Assembly (NCBI RefSeq): GCF_001654925.1
Contig: NZ_LXER01000001.1
Span: 21,007 to 85,006 of the forward strand
Length of the DNA: 64,000 nt
Direction of reading: 5' to 3'
Source of the DNA: Buttiauxella brennerae ATCC 51605
GTDB lineage: Bacteria > Pseudomonadota > Gammaproteobacteria > Enterobacterales > Enterobacteriaceae
Numbering within the stretch: the stretch's first letter is position 1; the number at the start of each line of letters is the position of its first letter. This document shows positions 30,580 through 39,970 of the stretch, piece after piece. The notes beneath the pieces were generated by a model. That model ran no database searches, was not told where the DNA came from, and saw only the letters and a list, made by a program, of their open reading frames with translations. The translations under genes were made by a program, and so were the position numbers.

Positions 30580-33500
30580 TCAGAACTTAATTTTCACCCC
30601 TACAATCCCGCCGTAATTGATGCTGTTACCTGCAAATGACTTCTCAATGCTTAATGAGCCGGTAAACGAAACCGACTGATTAATCTGATGGTCAACACCT
30701 GCATTTAACTGCCCCCATGTTCCCGCGCCATTGGTGACAAACGGAATGTACCCGTCCTGCGAGGCGAAGTGAGTTTTCGTTTCCCCTCTGAATTCATGCA
30801 CTACCCCTGGGCGCAACCATGCGGTAGTGCGGGTGCGATTTTTCTGACCTTTTTGCGCATCATCATGATTCCACGTCTGGTGGAAACGCAGGCTAACTCG
30901 CCCGGTAAGGGAATCGGCATTGCTGAAATTCACCCCGGACGCTTCATCGTGGGTGTTATCCAGCCTGACCGTTGAGTAAATCAACTGTGCCTGGGGTTCA
31001 ATAAAGCGCTGAACCTCTTCGTCTGGCTGCCAGGGATAACCCGCTTCCAGTGAGGCGCTAACCGCATAGCCTTTGGTTTTAAGTGGGTTGAGATCGGTCG
31101 GGCTGGATTCAATATACAGCCGGTTGTACTGGGCAACGGCATCCAGATAACTTCCTGCAGGCGTGAAGTGTGTCCAGTAGCCGCCGATTCCCCACGACTT
31201 CAACGTATTTCGGCCTGCGTTTTCACCGTCAGTGTGAGTGACTTTGCTGTTAATTTTGCCGATGTTTCCCAGCACACCTGCAAAATTCGAACTGCCGTCG
31301 TCTTTGCTTTCCCGATACAAATCAATCCCTAACTGAATGGCATTAAGCGTAAAGCGCGACTGCGGCCCGTCAAAATCAGATTTCCCATTTTTAAACACCA
31401 CTCGCCCCCAGCTCATCTGTGGGGACTCCGTGGCCTGAGTGATTTTTTCCGGGCTGGCGAACTGTTCCCCGGTGCGTTCATGCAGGCTATCGACCAGCAT
31501 TCGGCTGTAAAGCAAAGCCAGTTGTGGGATGTCCTGATACAGCGAGGTTTCTGCACGGTAGTTCGGGACTTCGACAGTTCGCTGCGGTTGTGCAGGAGCC
31601 TGCGGTGGTTGTGGCTTTTCAGCTTCAGTTGTAGCCGGAGGGGTGACGACCGGTGTATCGCCCGGTTCAGTTACGGGATCTGGATTTGGTTCAGGGGCTG
31701 GTGGCGGTGGATCATCCTGCTTAACGTCATCCAGCACAGTGTTATGAGAACGCAAATACCAGGCTTGTTCATTGCTTTCATCAACGCTTGAGCGGTAAAG
31801 CAAGTATTCATAAGGCCCCGCTTTAATCTTACTGAGCAAACTGAATGCTTCGGTTGCAGTAGTCGCTCCGCTTATCGCATCGACGACCTTGATACCATTG
31901 CCGTGGGTGAGGGCACCGCTGCCATCGGTATTGGTAATTTTCAGGCTGGTGGAGCCATCAGCAAGTCCGCCATTAATAACGAGCTGATCCGTGGGCGAAT
32001 CGTCGTCATGCAGATGGGTGTTTAGTGCAATTGTTGCGTTATCGCCGTGGTAGTTATTCACCGTCAGCGTTTTGTATTGGCTGTTTTCAGGAGCGCTGAA
32101 ATTTATCAGGCTGTGATTGTTGGCGAGATCGCTAAGCACCGAGTTTCCGGTTAAAAGCCACAGGCTGGTATTGTTTAATGACACCCCAGACCTGGCTCCC
32201 GCTTCGGTTAGTGCCGAACCCGTGACAATACTTCCCGACATATCCACTGAGGCGTTACCTTGCAACGCACCAGCTCCATTTTTCACCTGTAGCCATTGGC
32301 TTTCACCATTAACACGGCTGTTATGCATATCAACATCAGCATAGCCTTTGGTTTCAATGCCATAGCCATGCTCGCTGTTAAGAATACTGTTATTGAGCGT
32401 AGCCTTGCCGGGATAGATTTCTGAGCCCTGAACAGCCAGCGCCGCCGCACCAGCACCTTGCGCGACTGCCACCGTATTTTGGGTAACAACATTCCCGCCG
32501 TTGCTGGCGAGTATGCCGTGCGACAACGCGCCTGCGGTTCGTATGACTGAGTTTGTGGTCGTTAATTCCGCCCCCGCTTCTGCCCAGACTCCACGCGAAT
32601 TGTCGCCATGTGTGGTTAACGTGACGCTATTAAGCGCCATTTCAGCCGTTTCGGTTTTAAACTTGCGCCCAACAAAAGCACCCGTTGCATTATTTCCCAG
32701 CGTTTCGACCGTGACATTACTGGCTGACAAACTGACGCTGCCCGGTTTTGCTGCGCCAATTCCTGCATACAAACCGACTGAATTATCCCCCAGCGTTTTG
32801 ACCGACACATTTTTCAGGATGATATTGCCACCGTCATCGGCGGTGGCACCATAGGCTTGAGTGCCCCGGGTCAGAAGACTCGTCCCTTCAATTGCCAGTA
32901 AAGAGCCAGGGTTACGTGAGGCGACTGCGTGTGGGAAAGTGAGATTAGACTGTATGGTTGAGCCATTACCTGATGTGACGATACTGCCATCTGTCACCGT
33001 AACGGTGGCTCCGGCGTCCGCTACAATCCCCATCGCATTGTCATTACCGGATGTATTGATATGGGTGCCGGTTATCGTCGCTGTGGTATTAGCTACAGCA
33101 ATACCGGAGCCGTAGTTCCCGGAGGTGGTAATTTGAGAGTCAATCACTTCCAGGCGGCTGCCGTTGGCGGCACTGATACCCATACTGGATTTTTGTGTGG
33201 TGCTGACCTCACTGTTGGTGAGGCTTAGCACTGACCCCGCTCCCTGAAGCAATATGCCTGGTCCCCATGGGCCGGTTGCATTATCAGGAGCTGAAGTTTT
33301 GATAGTGGAATGGGTGATGCCAGCGGTTGCCCCATTGATAATATTGACCCCGGAACTGCGTGCGCCCCAGGTTTCGATGGTTGTGCCGCTGACTTGAGCT
33401 TTTGAACCCGCACCTTCAACGGAAACCCCATGGCTTTGCATGCCTGTTGTGGTCATTTTTGAGTCGGTTACTTGCACCGAGCCGCCAGACATTGCGCGCG

Positions 33501-34698
33501 CCGCCGTTGATGCCGCTTCTGAGCCACCTGCGCCAGTGATTGAGATATTGCTGTTGCTTACAGAAACTGAGCTGCCAGAGCCCTCAGCGCGGCCACCGCC
33601 CTGATAGTTCCCTGTGGCGTTAACCGTGAGGTTTGAGCCGGCAATCGTTGCCCCTGACAAGGCATGAAGGGCAGCGGTGCTGGTTGCAGCGGTAGCCACA
33701 GCGTTGCTGACAATGGTGCTGTCCTGCAGATCAATACGGGCATTATTCTCAGCTCTTGCCGCGCTGGCACTGGTGGCAGTCGCCGAAATACTCAAAGATA
33801 CGCCCCGCGCGTCGATAAAAGTCCCGCTATCGCTCGCCAGTAAGGTATGGCTAATGCTGAGTACTTTTTCATTATTCAGCGGTGAAGCCACATTAATGGC
33901 TGCTCCTGCAGTATTGATGCTGGTGCCTTGTTGCAACGACACGCTTGCGCCATTGCGTGCCCAGATTCCGGTCGCCCCTTTGCCAGTGGTTTGAATGCTG
34001 CCACCGGATATTGTGCCGCTGCTGACCGCGCCATCCAGCAAGATCCCGTGCCCATTCGTTCCGCTGGTTGTGAGGCTGGTTTCAGTCAAACTCAGCGCTG
34101 CGCCATTCTCTAGTTTGATGCCATAGGCTGACACACCCGCAGTAGTAATTGAGCTATTTTCCGCATGAAGCACGCTGTTCAGGCCATCAACGACGATGCC
34201 AAAATTGTTATTCCCCTTGGCGCTGCCGCCCACCGTGACCGTGGAGTTCTCCAGACTGAGTCGCCCACCTGACTTTGCGACCAAAGCGGTCATGTCATGT
34301 GCGGTGACAATGGTTCCTGCTGCGGTCTTGGGATCAAGCGTGACCGTGCTGTCAGTAAGGACAACACTACTGCCATCAAAAACATAAACACCAACCTGAT
34401 CTTTTGATCCCGCCGCAGAGATTGCGTTGTTTTTAATACTGCCCCTGCTCAGTGAAACCGTGCCGCCGTCGCCAATTTTGATGCCTGCGGTATTGGCAGC
34501 ACTCATTTTTATCGTTTCATCGACATACAAACCTCGGGTGCAAATTCCAATGCTTCCGGAGGTCGTGACCAAAGTTTCTGCGCGGGTATCTATACAACCA
34601 AAGCTCAGGACACCTGCGACCAGGGTTGCTGATGTTTTAAGAATTATTTTTCGTCTGTTTTGCTGGAGATGTGAGGGGGATATCTTAATAATTTTCAT
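30580..34698 (-). CDS. Large autotransporter with repeat-rich passenger
   Basis: Type Va secreted surface protein of 1372 residues. A long signal peptide (about residues 1-40) precedes a passenger (about 40-990) made of degenerate repeats of the form G-x-x-V-x-[VI]-x-x-S-x-[IV]-x-T-x-G-x-x-S-x-G-[IV], expected to form a beta-helix as in AIDA/pertactin-type passengers. A Pro/Glu-rich linker follows near residue 1030. The C-terminal 12-stranded beta-barrel (about 1100-1372) ends in K-I-K-F with the terminal aromatic residue needed for outer-membrane assembly. The ATG at 34698 has GGAGG at proper spacing; a start 21 bases upstream does not. Likely an adhesin or biofilm factor by family; nothing here proves the ligand. 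Confidence 0.88.
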   Translation of the reverse strand: MKIIKISPSHLQQNRRKIILKTSATLVAGVLSFGCIDTRAETLVTTSGSIGICTRGLYVDETIKMSAANTAGIKIGDGGTVSLSRGSIKNNAISAAGSKDQVGVYVFDGSSVVLTDSTVTLDPKTAAGTIVTAHDMTALVAKSGGRLSLENSTVTVGGSAKGNNNFGIVVDGLNSVLHAENSSITTAGVSAYGIKLENGAALSLTETSLTTSGTNGHGILLDGAVSSGTISGGSIQTTGKGATGIWARNGASVSLQQGTSINTAGAAINVASPLNNEKVLSISHTLLASDSGTFIDARGVSLSISATATSASAARAENNARIDLQDSTIVSNAVATAATSTAALHALSGATIAGSNLTVNATGNYQGGGRAEGSGSSVSVSNSNISITGAGGSEAASTAARAMSGGSVQVTDSKMTTTGMQSHGVSVEGAGSKAQVSGTTIETWGARSSGVNIINGATAGITHSTIKTSAPDNATGPWGPGILLQGAGSVLSLTNSEVSTTQKSSMGISAANGSRLEVIDSQITTSGNYGSGIAVANTTATITGTHINTSGNDNAMGIVADAGATVTVTDGSIVTSGNGSTIQSNLTFPHAVASRNPGSLLAIEGTSLLTRGTQAYGATADDGGNIILKNVSVKTLGDNSVGLYAGIGAAKPGSVSLSASNVTVETLGNNATGAFVGRKFKTETAEMALNSVTLTTHGDNSRGVWAEAGAELTTTNSVIRTAGALSHGILASNGGNVVTQNTVAVAQGAGAAALAVQGSEIYPGKATLNNSILNSEHGYGIETKGYADVDMHNSRVNGESQWLQVKNGAGALQGNASVDMSGSIVTGSALTEAGARSGVSLNNTSLWLLTGNSVLSDLANNHSLINFSAPENSQYKTLTVNNYHGDNATIALNTHLHDDDSPTDQLVINGGLADGSTSLKITNTDGSGALTHGNGIKVVDAISGATTATEAFSLLSKIKAGPYEYLLYRSSVDESNEQAWYLRSHNTVLDDVKQDDPPPPAPEPNPDPVTEPGDTPVVTPPATTEAEKPQPPQAPAQPQRTVEVPNYRAETSLYQDIPQLALLYSRMLVDSLHERTGEQFASPEKITQATESPQMSWGRVVFKNGKSDFDGPQSRFTLNAIQLGIDLYRESKDDGSSNFAGVLGNIGKINSKVTHTDGENAGRNTLKSWGIGGYWTHFTPAGSYLDAVAQYNRLYIESSPTDLNPLKTKGYAVSASLEAGYPWQPDEEVQRFIEPQAQLIYSTVRLDNTHDEASGVNFSNADSLTGRVSLRFHQTWNHDDAQKGQKNRTRTTAWLRPGVVHEFRGETKTHFASQDGYIPFVTNGAGTWGQLNAGVDHQINQSVSFTGSLSIEKSFAGNSINYGGIVGVKIKF

Positions 34699-34957
34699 GC
34701 GAATTCCTCCATGAACCAATATTTCGGATGTTCATGTTAGTAGCTGTGCGTAAATGAATAATCACCAGCGATAAATTCGGCAATCTATCGTAAATATAAT
34801 GAGGAGATGTGTTGAATATAAATATTTAACTCTGGTGGTCTTGTGCGCTGGTCATTATACGTGCAGCTTGCTTTGAGGGTATTACGTGGTGTTAATTGCG
34901 GATTTATTTCTATTGCATCCTTGTAATGTTGAAAGGCAATACTTTGTTTCTGCTCAG

Positions 34958-35878
34958 TTAACTTCCCTTAATAGCCTCAAGTAGTTTCATAAAACTGGCC
35001 TTTTTCTCCATCTCTTTACGGTAAACCAAATACACGTTAATCTGCTGTAGCGAAAATAGTGGAGTTAACTGTCTTAGCCTGAAAAGTACCTGATAGCGAG
35101 TAAAGGCTTCGGGTGTGAGGAACCCCACGCAATCTGTCTCGGATAACAGCGTGAGAAGCATCATGATTGAATTTGTTTCAAATACAATGTGTGCATCTTT
35201 TAAGGTCGCCAGCAGCGATTGTTTTCTTTGATAAATCATTTCATCGCCGGTTAAATGGCTGACCATATCCAATTGCTTTAACTCATCAATATTAATCGTG
35301 GTCTTTTTAAAGGGGTTATCTTCGCGGCAGACCAATACTGGGGTGAAATCGCGAAACAGAATGCTGGTTAGCGTCGTATTAATAACAGGCGTTGCGGAGA
35401 AAACAATGTCCGCTTTGCGTAAATTAAGCAGGCCGACCGCATCTGGAATGCCAAGAATTGTTTCGATGTATTTTATTTTATAATTTAATTTTGCTTCTTT
35501 TATTTTTAATACCGTACCGGACAAGTCATGTATGGCGACTGAGAAAGGCGAGTAAATCACCACGGTTTCTCGATGATTTGTTTTTTTACTCCGGTCGACA
35601 GAGTCACTCATTATTTCCAGGGATTGCTTCAGTTTAACATAGAGGTCATCTGCAAATACCGTTGGCGCAATGGTATTGCCGTGGCGAATAAATAAAGGAT
35701 CGGCAAAGTGCAGGCGTAGTTTACGCAGGGCATGGCTAATAGAAGGAGGTGTCACATCAAGGATCTCAGACACTTCGGTAATGCTGCGCGTGGAATAGAT
35801 CAAACAGAAGGTGGTTAAAAGATTCAGATTAAAGGCGGCAAGGTTGATGATTTTATCGGAAACCGTTTTCGTTGGCAT
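34958..35878 (-). CDS. LysR-family regulator (LeuO-like subgroup)
   Basis: DNA-binding regulator of 306 residues. The N-terminal winged helix-turn-helix (about 15-75, with I-T-E-V-S-E-I-L-D-V-T-P-P-S-I-S-H-A as HTH core) resembles the LeuO/NodD-like subgroup, and the C-terminal periplasmic-binding-like effector domain spans about 95-300. It lies upstream of the autotransporter gene in the same direction with a 259-base gap. It could activate or relieve silencing of that gene, as LeuO does for H-NS-silenced genes; that is inference. It is A+T-richer than its backbone neighbours, suggesting acquisition. Confidence 0.85.
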   Translation of the reverse strand: MPTKTVSDKIINLAAFNLNLLTTFCLIYSTRSITEVSEILDVTPPSISHALRKLRLHFADPLFIRHGNTIAPTVFADDLYVKLKQSLEIMSDSVDRSKKTNHRETVVIYSPFSVAIHDLSGTVLKIKEAKLNYKIKYIETILGIPDAVGLLNLRKADIVFSATPVINTTLTSILFRDFTPVLVCREDNPFKKTTINIDELKQLDMVSHLTGDEMIYQRKQSLLATLKDAHIVFETNSIMMLLTLLSETDCVGFLTPEAFTRYQVLFRLRQLTPLFSLQQINVYLVYRKEMEKKASFMKLLEAIKGS

Positions 35879-35970
35879 GCGCTGACCTTGCTGAGAACGT
35901 TGATGAAAGAATAGCTTAGCAGTATTTTTCCAACGTGAATGGCTCAGAGCAGGATTTACAATGCAGAGAC

Positions 35971-36003
35971 AAAAAAGGGGCGGATATGAAATCCACCCCC
36001 TTT
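35971..36003 (-). terminator. Terminator of the mdaB-ygiN unit
   Basis: On the minus strand, a G-rich stem (36003-35991 with 35984-35974, including G-U pairs) is followed by six T residues. It lies 20 bases after the ygiN stop. Confidence 0.75.
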
Positions 36004-36022
36004 AATCATTCGGAAAACCCAA

Positions 36023-36340
36023 TTACTTAATTGCGTCTTCCAGAATATGGATATGAACGTCCAGAACGTCGTCTTTAACAGTGACGCTGTGATCTTTCAT
36101 GTGTTGTGTTTGCAGATGAGCTTCCAGGTGAGCCACGCTCTCCCATTTTTCCAGCATAAACACAGAATCTGGTGCAGTAGTCTGGAACGCGACTTGTGCG
36201 TTATGGTCGATGAGTGGCGCATAACCAAAGCAGCCTTCCTCTTCGAGCACATCAGGAATAATTTTTGCAAACGCGTCCAGTACAGCCTGGCGATGGTGAA
36301 CACCAGGACGGGTACGAATTTCAGCTATTACTGTAATCAT
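36023..36340 (-). CDS. ygiN: Probable quinol monooxygenase YgiN
   Basis: Antibiotic-biosynthesis-monooxygenase (ABM) fold protein of 105 residues (E. coli 104). It is thought to work with MdaB in a quinone redox cycle, oxidising menadiol to menadione. The start is ATG at 36340, with AAGGAG 6 bases upstream; a TTG two codons earlier is rejected. The N-terminal M-I-T-V-I-A-E-I-R-T matches E. coli M-L-T-V-I-A-E-I-R-T. It follows mdaB by 30 bases. Confidence 0.94.
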   Translation of the reverse strand: MITVIAEIRTRPGVHHRQAVLDAFAKIIPDVLEEEGCFGYAPLIDHNAQVAFQTTAPDSVFMLEKWESVAHLEAHLQTQHMKDHSVTVKDDVLDVHIHILEDAIK

Positions 36341-36370
36341 GTTCAACTCCTTGTTGTCGACATAAGACAG

Positions 36371-36952
36371 TTAAGCAAAAACCTGGCCCAGATGCTCGCG
36401 GTATTGCGCGATAAAACGCGGGACATCAGGCGCTTTCATCACGTCGTTGGCGATAAACGTCGGCAGACCTTCCATTCCAAGGAACTGGTTAGCTTTGTGG
36501 AATGGCAGGTAAACACCATCCACACCAACACCGTGGAAGAACTGTTCTTTATCTTCAAATGCTTGCAGCGGGGCATTCCAGGTCAATGACAGCATATAAG
36601 TTTTGCCCTGAATCAGGCCGCCGGAACCGTACTTTTTCTCTGCGTCAGAACGGGTACGACCATCGCTGGCATACAGTGAACCGTGGCCTTCAGTGAATAC
36701 ATCATCGATGTATTTTTTCATGGTCCATGGTGCGCCCATCCACCAGCCTGGCATCTGATAAATCACGGTATCAGCCCACAGGTATTTTTCGACTTCTTCT
36801 TTTATGTCGTAATCGCTGTCGGTGCGGGTGACCTGAACATCATGCCCGAGGTCGCGCAAAAAGCTTTCCGCGACGTCGGTCAGGGTGTCGTTAAGTTGGC
36901 CGTTAGAATGGGCGAATTTTTTCGCGCCATTGATAATCAGGATGTTGCTCAT
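36371..36952 (-). CDS. mdaB: NADPH:quinone oxidoreductase MdaB
   Basis: Flavodoxin-like FAD enzyme that reduces quinones by two electrons, limiting oxidative damage. 193 residues, identical in length to E. coli MdaB. It contains the Q-M-P-G-W-W-M-G-A-P-W segment and a conserved N-terminal N-G-A-K-K-F. The ATG at 36952 follows GAGG at good spacing; an upstream in-frame start would add 18 residues absent from homologues. It is transcribed with ygiN and lies next to qseC. Confidence 0.96.
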   Translation of the reverse strand: MSNILIINGAKKFAHSNGQLNDTLTDVAESFLRDLGHDVQVTRTDSDYDIKEEVEKYLWADTVIYQMPGWWMGAPWTMKKYIDDVFTEGHGSLYASDGRTRSDAEKKYGSGGLIQGKTYMLSLTWNAPLQAFEDKEQFFHGVGVDGVYLPFHKANQFLGMEGLPTFIANDVMKAPDVPRFIAQYREHLGQVFA

Positions 36953-37073
36953 AGTTAGTCCTCGAATAATTGCGTCTGGCGCGGAGTTTACCGTGATGGA
37001 TGTCACAGTTAAATGCCGTATACAGGCAAAGACTTTTGCTAAAAACGCAATAATCAGCGGACTGAATCATTTT

Positions 37074-38429
37074 TTACCAGCGAATCTGTACCTGAAACCC
37101 ACCGTGGGTAGTGTTTAAAAATAGCGCCTGCATACCGTGTAATGCAGCGATTCGCCTGACGATGGATAGCCCCAAACCACTGCCGGTTTTTTCCTGGCCT
37201 GGCGGGCGGAAGAAGCGTTCACCCAGTGAGGCCAGATATTCAGGGCTAACGCCCGGACCGTTGTCGATGATCGTGATTTCGTGACTCTGAAGAACGACAT
37301 TGACTACGCTGCCACGCGGGCTGTAACGCACGGCGTTATCCAGCACGTTTCTGACCATCAAACTTAGCAGCAGCGGTTGGCCCTGGCGTTTCACGTTTGG
37401 GTCTTGCACATCAAGGCGAATATCAATGCCTTCACGCTGGGCCTCGTGATATGCGTCCATCACCGCATTTTGCAGTAGCGACTGAAAAGCTACGTCCTGC
37501 ACATCGTCCAGACCGGCTAAAGAATCGAGGCGCGATAAAGTGAGCAGTTGATCGACCAAGCGGGTCGCCCGATCTATTCCTGAACTCAGATTATTCAGCG
37601 CATGCTCGCGAACCGGCTCGTCATTTTGTGCAAGCTGTGCCACCTCAGCCTGAACTTTTAATGCGGCGAGCGGGCTGCGCAGTTCGTGTGCGGCATCAGA
37701 GGTAAAGCGCCGCTCGCGCTGCATAAATTCCCCGGTGCGGGTAAATAGCTGGTTAAGCGCCATGACCAAAGGGCGCACTTCCTGCGGCAGCGTTTGCGTC
37801 GGCAGTTCGCTGGCATCGTCCGGTTTGCGGCTACGCAACTGATGCGCCAGTTTATGGAGTGGGGCAAGAGCGCGACTCACCAGCCACACCAGCATCAGCA
37901 GGATCACCGGCGAAGCGATTAGCCACGGCGTGAGTTGGGACAAAACGATGTCCCGCGCCAGGTCTTCGCGGTACTCCCATTCCTGGCCCACCACAATACG
38001 GTACTTTCCGTCGGGCGTTGTCACCCACACCATGCGCCAGAGATCGTCATCGCCTGCCAGTTTGCCATCAATAAACCCGTCACGCTGATAGCGATAGCTG
38101 AGGTATCTGCCGTTGTCGCCGTCGTTTAGCAGCAACTGCCCGTTGGCGCTATAAATGGCGAAAGCGAGGGTGTCATCATCTTGCTTACCGCGGTGATGCG
38201 AAATCATTTTTTTGGTGCGGGGTAACTGCGTATCACTTTGCACGCCATCAAGCTCTAATGCGCTGAGGCGTTTGGCAAACAGCACTTGCTGAGTATCAAA
38301 CAGCTTATTAAGGGTTTTACTGGTTTGCTGCCATGCGGCGAGGCTTGCGCCAACCCACGCCACCAGGGTGAGTAAAATAAACCCGGCAATTAATCTGGCG
38401 CGTAAACTTTGGGTGAGCTTTTTTATCAT
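37074..38429 (-). CDS. qseC: Sensor histidine kinase QseC
   Basis: Inner-membrane kinase (451 residues; E. coli 449) reported to sense autoinducer-3 and adrenergic signals and to phosphorylate QseB. Two membrane helices (about 12-34 and 165-186) flank a periplasmic sensor. The HisKA domain carries His248 in [10 protein letters not shown], followed by an HATPase domain with N- and G-boxes (D-N-G-P-G-V; G-S-G-L-G-L). It overlaps qseB by 4 bases. Confidence 0.96.
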   Translation of the reverse strand: MIKKLTQSLRARLIAGFILLTLVAWVGASLAAWQQTSKTLNKLFDTQQVLFAKRLSALELDGVQSDTQLPRTKKMISHHRGKQDDDTLAFAIYSANGQLLLNDGDNGRYLSYRYQRDGFIDGKLAGDDDLWRMVWVTTPDGKYRIVVGQEWEYREDLARDIVLSQLTPWLIASPVILLMLVWLVSRALAPLHKLAHQLRSRKPDDASELPTQTLPQEVRPLVMALNQLFTRTGEFMQRERRFTSDAAHELRSPLAALKVQAEVAQLAQNDEPVREHALNNLSSGIDRATRLVDQLLTLSRLDSLAGLDDVQDVAFQSLLQNAVMDAYHEAQREGIDIRLDVQDPNVKRQGQPLLLSLMVRNVLDNAVRYSPRGSVVNVVLQSHEITIIDNGPGVSPEYLASLGERFFRPPGQEKTGSGLGLSIVRRIAALHGMQALFLNTTHGGFQVQIRW

Positions 38430-39085
38430 GCTTCACCCAACGTATAACCGATGCCGTGCACCGTGCGAATAAAATCGCTGCCGAGTTTGCGGCGCAAATG
38501 GTGGATATGAACTTCCAGCGCGTTTCTGGAAACGTCGTTGTCCCAGTTATAAAGTTTTTCTTCAATAAGCGATCGCGGTAATACGCGCCCTGCGTTACGC
38601 ATAAATAATTCCAGCAAGGCAAATTCTTTTGGTTTTAGCTGCAACGGTTCGCCGTCGCGGGTCACGGTTAATTTAATCGGGTCCAGCTCAACGCCGGCAT
38701 GTTGTAGCGTTGATTGAACCTGGCCGTGGTTACGGCGAATTAACACCTGCAGCCGGGTGGCAACTTCTATTAACGCGAAGGGTTTACACAAGTAGTCATC
38801 GGCGCCGAGCTGTAATCCCTCAACCCGTTGCTCCAGCGCGTCACGCGCGGTGAGAATTAACACCGGTTCGGCTCGGCCATGACGGCGCCAGGTTTTTAAG
38901 ATATCCAGCCCATCGATTCCCGGCAGGCTTAAATCCAGTACGACCGCGTCGTAGGGGGCTAAACTCAGCGCTGACTGACCCTGAAGGCCATCGGTAAACC
39001 AGTCGACGGTAAAGCCCATTTTCGTCAGCCCGGCTTTTAATCCGTCGCCAATCAGCTTATCGTCTTCAATCAGTAATATTCGCAT
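38426..39085 (-). CDS. qseB: Response regulator QseB
   Basis: OmpR-family regulator of 219 residues, as in E. coli. The receiver domain has Asp51 in V-V-L-D-L-S-L-P-G as phospho-acceptor, with acidic Asp8-Asp9 and Lys101 region; the C-terminal winged helix binds DNA. It regulates flagella and its own operon in E. coli. It shares a 194-base divergent region with ygiW, a known QseB target in related bacteria. Confidence 0.96.
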   Translation of the reverse strand: MRILLIEDDKLIGDGLKAGLTKMGFTVDWFTDGLQGQSALSLAPYDAVVLDLSLPGIDGLDILKTWRRHGRAEPVLILTARDALEQRVEGLQLGADDYLCKPFALIEVATRLQVLIRRNHGQVQSTLQHAGVELDPIKLTVTRDGEPLQLKPKEFALLELFMRNAGRVLPRSLIEEKLYNWDNDVSRNALEVHIHHLRRKLGSDFIRTVHGIGYTLGEA

Positions 39086-39279
39086 AAAGCTGTCCCTTAT
39101 TAGCCGTTGCCTGCAAGTAAATAACGTTAGCCACCAGCTTGTACAGAGGAATAGTGCGATGGTTGAAGTTGGGTGACATTTTTATAAAATATGCGTTGTG
39201 ATGGCGAATAATTAAGATCGCGTTAAGATCTACGCAGTTAAATAGCACTCAGAACATCATTCATAAAAGGAACAAAAAG

Positions 39280-39684
39280 ATGAAAAAAATAGCCGCTATT
39301 ATGACTATCCTCGCTATTACCGCAGCACCTGCACTGGCTGCAAATCAGGGCGGGTTCTCTGATCCGAATGCTGCACCGGCCACCACGCAAACACAAACGG
39401 CGGGCGGTTTTGTTGGCCCAAGCGGTAGCAACACCACGGCTACGCAGGCGAAATCATTGTCTGACGATACCTGGGTAACTTTGCGCGGTAAGATTGAGTC
39501 ACGCATCGGTGGTGACCATTACATCTTCCGTGACACATCCGGCACGATTAATGTTGATATCGACCATAAGCGCTGGAACGGCCAGACCATCACCCCGCAA
39601 GATACGGTTGAGATTCAAGGGGAAGTCGATAAGGACTGGAACTCTGTTGAAATCGACGTGAAGCAAATTACCAAAGTAAAATAA
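39280..39684 (+). CDS. ygiW: Periplasmic OB-fold stress protein YgiW
   Basis: BOF/DUF388 periplasmic protein of 134 residues (E. coli 130; called VisP in Salmonella). It has a signal peptide (residues 1-20, ending A-L-A), a Thr/Gly/Ala-rich N-terminal linker and an OB-fold (about 60-134). The family is linked to peroxide, cadmium and acid stress and binds peptidoglycan in Salmonella. It is divergent from qseBC. Confidence 0.94.
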   Translation: MKKIAAIMTILAITAAPALAANQGGFSDPNAAPATTQTQTAGGFVGPSGSNTTATQAKSLSDDTWVTLRGKIESRIGGDHYIFRDTSGTINVDIDHKRWNGQTITPQDTVEIQGEVDKDWNSVEIDVKQITKVK

Positions 39685-39693
39685 ATCCCCCCC

Positions 39694-39721
39694 ATGAGCC
39701 GCTATTTGCGGCTCATTTCCT
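39694..39721 (+). terminator. Terminator of ygiW
   Basis: A 9-bp stem (39694-39702 with 39708-39716) with a 5-base loop is followed by a short pyrimidine run, 10 bases after the ygiW stop. Confidence 0.65.
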
Positions 39722-39806
39722 CTCTCCCCACTTCTCTTAAAGATGCGCACTCATCTGTGACTACGACTGCCATATAATGTACTATCGGCGGCAATTACGC
39801 CGTTTA

Positions 39807-39930
39807 TACCCGTCATACTTCAAGCTGCAGATGCGTTGGCTGCACTCAGTCACCCCAGTCACTTACTTAAGTAAGCTCTTGGGGATTCCTGAGTTTGCCG
39901 CCTTTCTGCAACTCGAATTATTTAGGGTAT
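39807..39930. repeat. ERIC element (enterobacterial repetitive intergenic consensus)
   Basis: A roughly 124-base imperfect palindrome. Its core, C-A-C-C-C-C-A-G-T-C-A-C-T-T-A-C-T-T followed by A-G-T-A-A-G-C-T-C-T-T-G-G-G-G-A-T-T, matches the sequences recognised by the classical ERIC1R and ERIC2 primers. Outer arms pair C-T-T-C-A-A-G-C-T-G-C-A-G with C-T-G-C-A-A-C-T-C-G-A-A. It ends 40 bases before parC and is probably in its leader. Confidence 0.93.
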
Positions 39931-39970
39931 GTGGCCACACTCGGCTCGTCAGTTTGAGGATGAATAATTA

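Noticed and set aside
30580..34698. Many open frames on the plus strand across the autotransporter
   Set aside because: The repeats lack stops on both strands; only the minus frame has signal peptide, linker and barrel.
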